DNA of 7,708 nt, from NCBI GenBank assembly GCA_012837655.1, contig DUQT01000249.1:1-7708 (forward strand), read 5' to 3'. Positions 1 through 5,152 of the stretch are shown here, piece after piece. The notes below the pieces were generated by a model. The model was not told the origin of the DNA, did no database searches, and was given only the letters and a program-made list of their open reading frames with translations. The stretch is from Actinomyces sp. Lineage in GTDB: Bacteria; Actinomycetota; Actinomycetes; Actinomycetales; Actinomycetaceae. Made by a program: the position numbers and the translations under genes. Numbering within the stretch: the stretch's first letter is position 1; the number at the start of each line of letters is the position of its first letter.

Positions 1-140
1 CTGCCCTCTATCGGCGCCACGGCCGCTAGCGGAATACGGGACAACTTCAGTTGCGGACGAGCCGATTCAGTGGTGGACAGGGCCGTCTCCGTATAGACAA
101 GGCCCTTCACCACAACCGCGGCCAGCCTCGCCCTCGACCC
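1..140. other. Left flank downstream of nudC, no assignable gene
   Basis: No gene can be assigned here with confidence. On the minus strand the nudC reading frame stays open for about 46 codons past its TAG, to the window edge, with mostly G or C in third positions, and in-frame GTG codons lie at 111-113 and 108-110. This could be the start of a following gene. On the plus strand, frame 1 is open from the window edge to a TAG at 94-96 and could be the tail of a converging gene. Neither translation resembles a family I recognise, and neither has a convincing ribosome binding site. Confidence 0.3.
70..113. other. Strong interrupted stem-loop 3' of nudC
   Basis: Three nested pairings are visible: GTGGTG (70-75) with CACCAC (108-113), AGGGCC (79-84) with GGCCCT (101-106), and GTCT (85-88) with AGAC (95-98). 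Together they give 16 base pairs broken by small internal loops, with a six-base apical loop. It lies 28 bases past the nudC stop, where a transcript 3' end is expected. Neither side has a U-run, so it is not a textbook intrinsic terminator. It may be an RNA 3'-end stabiliser, a terminator used without a U-tract, or chance structure. Confidence 0.4.
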
Positions 141-1088
141 CTATTGTTCATCAGGCAGAGGACCGCCGTACCAGCGCCGCACCATGGCGCGCGCGATCGA
201 GATCGGGCCGGGCGCTTCCACTTCCCCAGCGCGCATGGCTTGTTCGTATTCCGCGCGACTGTAGAACCGCGCCCAGTCCAACTCCACGCCATCCACAACC
301 GGCTCAACTGAGGTTCCATCCACAACCCGCGCCTGGTAGCCGAGCATTAATGACCGTGGGAAGGGCCATGCTTGAGATGCAACATATTCGATTCGATCAA
401 CTTCAAGCCCGACTTCCTCCAGCGTTTCGCGCTGCACAGCCTGTTCGGGCGCTTCACCCATTTCCATGAAACCGGCAACCAAAGACGCGTAGTGGGGCCG
501 CCACATCGCGTTGTGCGCAACAAGGAGGCGATCCTCATCATCATGTATCGCAACAATCACCGAGGGGTCAGTCCTCGGGTATTCGATCCGCGCGCACCCT
601 AAACACTGCCGTTCCCAACCACCGGCAGAGTACTGCGTTCGCGCCCCGCACCGGGCGCAGAATGCTCCGTTGTCATGCCATGACGCCAGTCCCGCACATG
701 TCGCCAAAAGCTGCATGTCCGTCGCGTCCACGTGATTTACCGTGCGTCGCAGGTCTGCGTACCCTTCCGTGTCGTTGGGATGTATTTGAATACCGAGGAG
801 GACGGTGCTGCCGTCCACCCCGAGGAAGAACACCCGCTTAACCCGGTGGTTCTCGATCGCCCCGAGCTTGTGGCGAGCACCGCCCTCCGAATTCGGAATG
901 TACCGGTGACGTTCGCCAACGAGGAAAGTGGCGTTTTTGTCTGCTTTGACGCCGCAGTGTTCGAGCACGGTGTCGAAGATGGTTTGGGGATCTTGCGTGC
1001 CTTCAACGACCGCGCGTGGCTGCACGAACGGGCGCGCGTAAGTGCAGGGGTTCCATTGTCCAGAGGATAAGGGCAACAATAAGGTCAT
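141..1088 (-). CDS. nudC: NAD(+)/NADH diphosphatase NudC (Nudix hydrolase)
   Basis: This cytosolic Nudix enzyme cleaves NAD(H) to NMN(H) and AMP, and in characterised members also removes NAD caps from RNA 5' ends. The 315-residue product has the full family layout. There is a variable N-terminal domain, a four-cysteine zinc ribbon (C144, C147, C162, C165) and a Nudix box at about 206-228 beginning GFMEMGE and ending RETLEEVGL. The NudC-specific signature follows at 239-247 as SQAWPFPRS. Two positions differ from the usual consensus: Ala replaces the first Pro of SQPWPFPxS, and Thr sits at the hydrophobic position after RE in the Nudix box. The acidic metal ligands remain, so activity is likely. 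The ATG at 1088 has no clear Shine-Dalgarno but has a -10 box at leaderless distance. The gene diverges from rph across 34 bases. The assignment is firm; the exact substrate preference (NADH, NAD or capped RNA) is inferred. Confidence 0.93.
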   Translation of the reverse strand: MTLLLPLSSGQWNPCTYARPFVQPRAVVEGTQDPQTIFDTVLEHCGVKADKNATFLVGERHRYIPNSEGGARHKLGAIENHRVKRVFFLGVDGSTVLLGIQIHPNDTEGYADLRRTVNHVDATDMQLLATCAGLASWHDNGAFCARCGARTQYSAGGWERQCLGCARIEYPRTDPSVIVAIHDDEDRLLVAHNAMWRPHYASLVAGFMEMGEAPEQAVQRETLEEVGLEVDRIEYVASQAWPFPRSLMLGYQARVVDGTSVEPVVDGVELDWARFYSRAEYEQAMRAGEVEAPGPISIARAMVRRWYGGPLPDEQ

Positions 1089-1094
1089 GCTTCA

Positions 1095-1100
1095 ACGGTA
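1095..1100 (-). promoter_or_regulatory. Candidate -10 box (TACCGT) of leaderless nudC promoter
   Basis: Read on the minus strand, TACCGT ends six bases before the nudC ATG, so the expected transcription start falls on the A of the start codon. No convincing -35 box is visible. The spacing matches the TANNNT rule for actinobacterial leaderless transcripts, and no Shine-Dalgarno competes with it. Confidence 0.5.
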
Positions 1101-1110
1101 CTGCACGCGG

Positions 1111-1116
1111 TACGGT
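1111..1116 (+). promoter_or_regulatory. Candidate -10 box (TACGGT) of leaderless rph promoter
   Basis: TACGGT is followed by six bases and then the rph ATG at 1123, the mirror image of the nudC arrangement. There is no Shine-Dalgarno at a working distance. No -35 box is recognisable upstream, where the nudC coding start already begins. Confidence 0.5.
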
Positions 1117-1122
1117 TGAAGC

Positions 1123-2136
1123 ATGAGTCAAACATCAAAAAATACTTCTGGACTTACTCCGAACGCTGACAAATCATCGCCCTCGCCAAATTCGCGGGTT
1201 GTGAAGCGTGCGGACGGGCGCGCTTTGGATGAGTTGCGGCCTGTAAAGATCACGCGCAACTGGATCAAGAATGCAGAAGGTTCCTGCCTGATCGAGTTCG
1301 GATCCACTCGCGTACTTTGCGTCGCCTCCTTGACCGAGGGCGTGCCGCGCTGGCGGGTTGGTTCCGGCGAGGGTTGGGTTACCGCGGAATACGCGATGCT
1401 CCCCCGGTCTACGTCGACGCGCTCGCAGCGCGAATCGGTGCGCGGAAAGATTGGCGGGCGCACGCATGAGATCTCGCGTTTGATTGGCCGATCTATGCGC
1501 GCAATCGTGGACGTGTCTGCACTTGGTGAGAACACGATCGTGCTCGACTGCGACGTCCTGCAGGCAGATGGCGGAACCCGGACGGCAGCGATTACCGGCG
1601 CGTACATTGCGCTGGCCGACGCCGTGAAATGGGGACAAGAAAAGGGCATCATCGCTGCAGATAAGGCGCACAAGAAGGTCCTTTCGGACTCCGTGTCCGC
1701 GATTTCCGTAGGCATCATCGACGGTGTTCCAATGTTGGATCTTCCATATGAGGAGGACGTTCGCGCCGACACTGACATGAACATCGTGATGACGGGCTCT
1801 GGCGATTTTGTTGAGGTTCAAGGCACCGCCGAGGAGGTCGCCTTCAACCGTACCGAACTCGGCGCATTGCTTGACCTTGCGGAGAAGGGATGCCAGACGC
1901 TGACTCAGATCCAGCAGGTAGCTCTCGCGAGTGAAGACACCACAATCAGTAGCGCGGACCTCGACCTTTCGAGCTCTGACGCCGGAACCAGCGCCGATTC
2001 CGCGGCCAACAATGCTGGGCAACCGGCCAACCCTACCGCCCAGGTCACCAACGGTTCCGCGTCGTCGACGAATGAGTCGGCAGGAGCAGCCCCAGGTTCC
2101 CGGCAGTCGGCCAACGGTTCCGTGGAGGCTCACTAA
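1123..2136 (+). CDS. rph: Ribonuclease PH with long disordered C-terminal tail
   Basis: RNase PH is a phosphate-dependent 3'-5' exoribonuclease that forms hexameric rings and trims tRNA precursor 3' ends. The catalytic domain runs from about residue 27 (VKRADGRALDELRPVKI) to about 270. Visible hallmarks are GRTHEISRLIGRSMR (112-126), the phosphate-binding ADGGTRTAAITG (148-159) and the metal-binding segment with D206 and D212 ahead of ADTDMNIVMTG (215-225). At 337 residues it is well above the usual 240-260. The surplus is a Ser/Asn-rich N-terminal stretch (1-25) and a Ser/Ala/Asn/Gly-rich tail (about 272-337), both probably disordered. The ATG at 1123 is preferred because of the leaderless promoter geometry. 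A GTG at 1201 would give a family-typical N-terminus and is the main alternative. rdgB follows with a one-base overlap, implying co-transcription and coupled translation. Confidence 0.95.
   Translation: MSQTSKNTSGLTPNADKSSPSPNSRVVKRADGRALDELRPVKITRNWIKNAEGSCLIEFGSTRVLCVASLTEGVPRWRVGSGEGWVTAEYAMLPRSTSTRSQRESVRGKIGGRTHEISRLIGRSMRAIVDVSALGENTIVLDCDVLQADGGTRTAAITGAYIALADAVKWGQEKGIIAADKAHKKVLSDSVSAISVGIIDGVPMLDLPYEEDVRADTDMNIVMTGSGDFVEVQGTAEEVAFNRTELGALLDLAEKGCQTLTQIQQVALASEDTTISSADLDLSSSDAGTSADSAANNAGQPANPTAQVTNGSASSTNESAGAAPGSRQSANGSVEAH
2124..2128 (+). promoter_or_regulatory. Shine-Dalgarno of rdgB inside the rph tail
   Basis: GGAGG lies in the last codons of rph, seven bases before the rdgB ATG at 2136. 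It fixes that start and shows that rdgB is translated from the rph transcript by ordinary ribosome binding, unlike the leaderless first gene. Confidence 0.75.
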
Positions 2137-2771
2137 TGACCGATTTCCGCCTCGCCCTCGCCACTGGAAATAAACACAAGGTGCGAGAGCTGTTTGCCAT
2201 TTTGGAACCGCTCCTGCCCGGGTTAACCGTCGATCAGATCGGCACGACGCATGATTTTGACGTTGCCGAGCCGGTGGAGGATGCGCCCAGTTTTGAGGGG
2301 AATGCTCTGATTAAGGCGCGTGCGCTCGCGGATGCGACCGGCCTGCCGGTGATTGCGGATGATTCGGGGCTTGCCGTCGACATTTTGGGCGGTGCGCCGG
2401 GCATTTTTTCCGCGCGTTGGAGCGGGCATCATGGGGATGATGAGGCGAACTTGACGCTCCTTTTGAACCAGCTGGCGGACGTTCCCACGCAGTATCGTGG
2501 GGCAAAGTTCGTGTGTGCGGCGGCGATGGTCACGCCTGGCGATGGCGCCGTGTCGGCGCGTGAGATTGTTGAGGTCGGAGCAATGCCCGGCCGTTTGATC
2601 ACAGAGCCGCGCGGTGATGGCGGATTCGGGTACGACCCGATCTTCGTGCCGGACGGGTACGAGGTCACCTCGGCCGAGCTATCGCCCGAAGAGAAGAACC
2701 GGATTTCGCACAGAGGCAAAGCGTTTCGGGCACTCGCCCCATCGATCGTCGAGGCGCTGCGCAACGTGTAG
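2136..2771 (+). CDS. rdgB: XTP/dITP diphosphatase (RdgB/HAM1 family)
   Basis: This house-cleaning pyrophosphatase hydrolyses ITP, dITP and XTP to the monophosphate and diphosphate, keeping deaminated purines out of DNA and RNA. The 211-residue product covers the whole family. Visible motifs are ATGNKHKVRE (9-18) at the nucleotide-binding N-terminus, SFEGNALIKARA (52-63), IADDSGL (73-79) with acidic metal ligands, PGIFSARW (88-95), GDGGFGYDPIF (160-170) and AELSPEEKNRISHRGKAF (180-197), whose SHRGKA closes the base pocket. No key residue is missing. The gene begins in the TAATG overlap with rph and is the last gene of that pair, with a stem-loop terminator about 30 bases downstream. The rph-rdgB pairing is widespread in bacteria and is found in M. 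tuberculosis as Rv1340-Rv1341. Confidence 0.96.
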   Translation: MTDFRLALATGNKHKVRELFAILEPLLPGLTVDQIGTTHDFDVAEPVEDAPSFEGNALIKARALADATGLPVIADDSGLAVDILGGAPGIFSARWSGHHGDDEANLTLLLNQLADVPTQYRGAKFVCAAAMVTPGDGAVSAREIVEVGAMPGRLITEPRGDGGFGYDPIFVPDGYEVTSAELSPEEKNRISHRGKAFRALAPSIVEALRNV

Positions 2772-2799
2772 CAGCCATCGCTAAGCAACGGGAAAATCG

Positions 2800-2826
2800 A
2801 ACGCGGGCTGGGTGACAGCCCGCGTT
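2800..2826 (+). terminator. Intrinsic-type terminator after rdgB
   Basis: AACGCGGGCTG pairs perfectly with CAGCCCGCGTT around a five-base GGTGA loop, giving an 11-base-pair GC-rich stem. The following sequence is only moderately T-rich (TTCCGTATTCT). The other side reads TTCGATTTTCCC on the minus strand, so it could also stop minus-strand read-through from the converging operon. Confidence 0.8.
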
Positions 2827-2921
2827 TCCGTATTCTGCGGGCCCCGGCCGCCCCTGTTGCGGGAGATTTCGGCCACCCACTAGATCGATGGGCGGACATT
2901 TCGACGTGTCCACCAAGACGA

Positions 2922-2939
2922 TTCAGACCAGAAGTGCCA
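2922..2939 (-). repeat. Isolated copy of the repeat core motif
   Basis: TTCAGACCAGAAGTGCCA differs at one position from the first 18 bases of the 31-base unit at 3016 (TTCAGACCCGAAGTGCCA). It lies 94 bases upstream of that unit, in the same orientation, and the flanking sequence does not continue the match. Confidence 0.65.
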
Positions 2940-3015
2940 GCGACCTCAGTTTTTCGCGATCAGTTAGCAGCCGGTCACTTGCCTTTCTACCCTAGGGACT
3001 TGCGCCAATTAACCG

Positions 3016-3098
3016 TTCAGACCCGAAGTGCCACCGGGAATTTGGTTTCAGACCCAACGTGCCACCGGGAGTTTCGTTTCAGACCCATCCTGCCGAAT
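3016..3098 (-). repeat. 31-base tandem repeat, about 2.6 units
   Basis: Units begin at 3016, 3047 and 3078, each with TTCAGACCC. The first two full units agree at 27 of 31 positions and share the stretch TGCCACCGGGA. The third matches the second at 15 of its first 17 bases and then decays. Strand is given as minus because, read that way, the core is GGGTCTGAA, the orientation found in the array to the right. Exact adjacency without spacers excludes a CRISPR array. Confidence 0.8.
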
Positions 3099-3101
3099 CT
3101 C

Positions 3102-3131
3102 AACCTGGCTGCCCTTTGCTTTCAGCCAGTT
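3102..3131. other. Hairpin at the junction of the two repeat arrays
   Basis: AACCTGGCTG (3102-3111) pairs with CAGCCAGTT (3123-3131) with one bulged C, giving nine base pairs around an 11-base pyrimidine-rich loop. It lies where the core motif switches orientation, between the last minus-oriented unit and the first plus-oriented unit. Confidence 0.5.
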
Positions 3132-3407
3132 TGGGTCGGAATGATTCACGAGGGCGGTGCTCACAAAACCTTCTGTGAGGGCAACTGCCCAAAATGGGGT
3201 CTCTTTTGACCACTTGGGGTCGGACTCACTTCTGGAGAGCAGTTTCCCAAACCCATTCAGAGGGTAACTGTCCAAAACCTACCCCAATTCCGCCAGTTAG
3301 GGTCGGACTCGTTTCTGGGAGCAGCCGCCCACACGCCACTGTGAGGGAAACTGGCCAAAAACAGCCACCAAACCGACACTTTGGGTCTGAATCGAAATTT
3401 TGGGCAT
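3126..3407 (+). repeat. 83-base tandem repeat, three units plus a partial
   Basis: The motif GGGTCGGA (GGGTCTGA in the last copy) occurs at 3133, 3217, 3300 and 3383, spacings of 84, 83 and 83 bases. A second conserved block, GAGGGNAACTGNCCAAAA, starts at 3177, 3260 and 3343, exactly 83 bases apart. Sequence between these blocks has diverged, yet each full unit can still form an imperfect stem-loop ending in the GAGGG block. The final partial unit matches the 31-base family more closely than its own neighbours, so the two arrays share a common core. Confidence 0.8.
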
Positions 3408-3485
3408 GGGAGCCCCGGATTACAGCAAACTAGCCGGGCCAACTTTAGGATGGGCAAGGCCCGCTATTGCGGAAGGCAAGTCGCA

Positions 3486-3524
3486 CAGCAACCCAGCGGA
3501 ACCGGGCTCTGCAGCAACCCAGCG
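3486..3524. repeat. Short direct duplication, 26-base spacing
   Basis: CAGCAACCCAGCG occurs identically at 3486-3498 and 3512-3524, just past the stop codon of the metallo-hydrolase gene. It is unrelated to the two larger arrays and may be a simple slippage duplication. Confidence 0.6.
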
Positions 3525-3540
3525 CGGCCCGAACTAACCC

Positions 3541-4338
3541 CTACAGGGAGTATGTTGCCCCCGCGTATGCCGTTGAGATTGCGCCATCCCACACTTCGCG
3601 CGCCTCCGCCAGAACAACAGAGGGATCTGTCCACGGCTGAATGTGGGTCAAAACCATGGAGCCAACAGCTCCCTTCTTCGCGATCTCAGCTGCACGCGCA
3701 CCCGTCAGATGCACGCCGCGCGCCTCGTCGGCGGCGGTGAACCCGGCCTCGGACAGAAACAGCTGAACGCCATCAGCCATTTCTTCAATGCGCGGGCAGG
3801 TATCAGTGTCTCCGGTGTAGGCGAGCTCAACGCGCTTTTCGGGATCCCCCTCGGATGGCCCTTCCACTCTGAATCCGAAAGAGGGCACGGTGTGCAACCC
3901 CTCATAGGGCGTAATCTTCAGCGGCCCAACCATCAATGGTTCCCCGTCGTGCAGGATTACAGGGTCAAAATCGCCTTCGTAATCATCATCTTCGGCGAAT
4001 CCGTCGAGGCCGCGAACGCGGTCCATCAAACCGTCCGGGCCGGCTAGCAGGACCGGTCCGAGTGGGCCGGTCGGGTACCAGCGTCGGTGAACCTGAAGGG
4101 AGATGACGTCTCCTACGTGGTCGGCGTGCAAGTGTGACAGTACGACCGCGTCAAGCTTCCGGGCGTCAATGTAGCGCCACAGTGCGCCAAACGACCCCGG
4201 GCCCAGGTCGAAAACGACGTTCCACGTGCGGTCTTCCCCGATTTCAGGGTCCGCCCCGCGCGCTTGGACCAAGTACGACGAGGCCGCCGAATACGGCCCC
4301 GACATTGATCCCGTGCAGCCAACAACAGTTAGCCTCAT
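3541..4338 (-). CDS. Metallo-beta-lactamase-fold hydrolase, Rv1339-like probable cyclic nucleotide phosphodiesterase
   Basis: The 265-residue product has the metal-binding pattern of the MBL superfamily, RNase Z/phosphodiesterase branch: HLHADH (69-74), H149 in GLHTVPSFGFRV, D177 in YTGDTD, H210 in GVHLTG and H232 in LTHIQPW. These form the usual two-metal site. There is no signal peptide or membrane segment, so it should be cytosolic. The M. tuberculosis homologue Rv1339, next to murI in the same order, has been reported as an atypical class II cAMP phosphodiesterase. That activity is inferred here from similarity and context, and RNA processing cannot be excluded. Its ATG overlaps the murI stop by four bases (ATGA), with GGAGG eight bases upstream. 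It is the last gene of the operon and ends at the repeat region, with no strong terminator visible. Confidence 0.88.
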   Translation of the reverse strand: MRLTVVGCTGSMSGPYSAASSYLVQARGADPEIGEDRTWNVVFDLGPGSFGALWRYIDARKLDAVVLSHLHADHVGDVISLQVHRRWYPTGPLGPVLLAGPDGLMDRVRGLDGFAEDDDYEGDFDPVILHDGEPLMVGPLKITPYEGLHTVPSFGFRVEGPSEGDPEKRVELAYTGDTDTCPRIEEMADGVQLFLSEAGFTAADEARGVHLTGARAAEIAKKGAVGSMVLTHIQPWTDPSVVLAEAREVWDGAISTAYAGATYSL

Positions 4339-5150
4339 GAATAGACCTCCAAGTGCGAAACCTCGCCCACGATTGGGCCCAGGAATCGCCGCGCCAACGG
4401 CGCGAAAGCAGTTTCGTCCCCGGTCGCGTAGAACTCCGGGGTAGGCACGGGAAGCTTCGCATCCCGCAACAGTTTCTCTTCGACGAGCCTCTTGTAAACC
4501 TCATTCGCCGCGGTTTCTGACGAAGACACCAGCGTCACGTCCTCGCCCATCACGTACGAGATCACGCCCGTCAACAGCGGGTAATGCGTGCAACCAAGCA
4601 CCAAAGTGTCAACGCCGGCCGCTTTGACCGGCTCCAGGTATTGATGCGCGACTTCTAATAATTCCGGGCCGGTAGTAATTCCGGCTTCCACGAATTCGAC
4701 GAATCGCGGCGCGGCCTGCTGAAAGACCTCCAGGTCTGGAACCGCGGCGAAAGCGTCCATGTACGCCCCGGACAAAACGGTCGCCTGCGTGCCAATGATG
4801 CCGATGCGCCGATTTTTTGTCACGGCAACGGCGCGCCGAGCAGCAGGTTGAATAACTTCGACGACCGGGATGCCAGCATCGACCTCGTAGCGTTCACGCG
4901 CGTCCCGCAAAACGGCAGCAGAAGCAGTATTACAAGCGATGACTAGCATTTTGACGCCGCGAGCGGCGAGCTCATCCATCACGCTCAGCGCCAGTTCGCG
5001 CACGCGTGCGATCGGTTTCGGCCCGTAGGGTGTGTTCGCGGTGTCGCCCACGTAAATGATCTGCTCATTCGGTAATTTGTCAATGACTGACCGCGCCACC
5101 GTTAGACCGCCGACGCCAGAGTCAAAAATCCCAATTGGAGCAGATTCCAT
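4335..5150 (-). CDS. murI: Glutamate racemase
   Basis: MurI interconverts L- and D-glutamate without a cofactor and supplies D-glutamate for the second residue of the peptidoglycan stem peptide. The 271-residue product shows both catalytic cysteines in their motifs, C73 in ACNTAS and C187 in GCTHYP. It also has the N-terminal IGIFDSGVGGLTV (6-18), with D10 and S11, and VGDTANTPYG (34-43). Length and motif spacing are normal. The frame is open further upstream to an ATG at 5213, but that would add 21 residues unlike the family and run into the DUF2017 gene, so the ATG at 5150 is chosen. Only two bases separate it from the DUF2017 stop, and no good Shine-Dalgarno is visible, which points to translational coupling. 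It overlaps the metallo-hydrolase gene by four bases. Confidence 0.96.
   Translation of the reverse strand: MESAPIGIFDSGVGGLTVARSVIDKLPNEQIIYVGDTANTPYGPKPIARVRELALSVMDELAARGVKMLVIACNTASAAVLRDARERYEVDAGIPVVEVIQPAARRAVAVTKNRRIGIIGTQATVLSGAYMDAFAAVPDLEVFQQAAPRFVEFVEAGITTGPELLEVAHQYLEPVKAAGVDTLVLGCTHYPLLTGVISYVMGEDVTLVSSSETAANEVYKRLVEEKLLRDAKLPVPTPEFYATGDETAFAPLARRFLGPIVGEVSHLEVYS
4347..4351 (-). promoter_or_regulatory. Shine-Dalgarno of the metallo-hydrolase gene inside murI
   Basis: GGAGG on the minus strand lies in the final murI codons, eight bases before the ATG at 4338. It supports that start and indicates strong independent ribosome binding in addition to coupling through the ATGA overlap. 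Confidence 0.7.
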
Positions 5151-5152
5151 AG

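Larger units (their letters stand above)
1085..1126. repeat. Near-perfect inverted repeat between nudC and rph
   Basis: The left arm TCATGCTTCAACGGTAC (1085-1101) and right arm GTACGGTTGAAGCATGA (1110-1126) are reverse complements at 16 of 17 positions, around an eight-base spacer. The repeat fills the whole intergenic gap and contains the start codons of both divergent genes. Each arm also carries one candidate -10 box in mirror position. Leaderless mRNAs would begin at the start codons and lack most of this sequence, so a DNA-level role (operator or shared promoter) is more likely than an RNA hairpin. Confidence 0.8.
2827..3540. other. Gene-free, repeat-rich spacer between converging genes
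   Basis: I find no credible gene in this stretch. Short open frames exist on both strands but consist of repeat translations with no family resemblance and no ribosome binding sites. The spacer holds an isolated core-motif copy (2922-2939), a 31-base-period array on the minus strand (3016-3098), a central hairpin (3102-3131), an 83-base-period array on the plus strand (3126-3407) and a 26-base duplication (3486-3524). It separates rdgB and the metallo-hydrolase gene, which converge on it. Small hairpins near 2894-2911 and 3402-3415 were seen but are weak. Confidence 0.8.

Noticed and set aside
70..113. tRNA or other known structured RNA at the left edge
   Set aside because: The stem-loop lacks cloverleaf arms, a T-loop sequence or a matching length, and it fits no riboswitch pattern that I know.
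1174..2133. 319-codon minus-strand frame antisense to rph, and a second one of 218 codons
   Set aside because: The plus strand encodes a complete RNase PH with all motifs, and the antisense translations show no recognisable domains and are GC-driven shadows.
2665..2916. Remnant of a transposase in the minus strand between rdgB and the repeats
   Set aside because: Short translations here look vaguely like transposase fragments, but I could not place any catalytic motif, terminal inverted repeat or target duplication.
3016..3407. CRISPR array
   Set aside because: The 31-base units abut without spacers, the 83-base units vary throughout, and no identical repeat with unique spacers of constant length or cas gene is present.
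3402..3463. Terminator for the metallo-hydrolase operon
   Set aside because: Only weak stems are found: GGGC/GCCC at 3402-3415 and CGGGCC/GGCCCG at 3435-3463 with a 17-base loop. Neither is followed by a good U-run, and the region is far from or past the 26-base duplication.
2934..3740. Open frames of 60-120 codons on both strands across the spacer and the 3' end of the metallo-hydrolase gene
   Set aside because: They have no ribosome binding sites and resemble no family, and most of the residue similarity they show is the DNA repeat translated. The part beyond 3541 is antisense to a well-supported gene.
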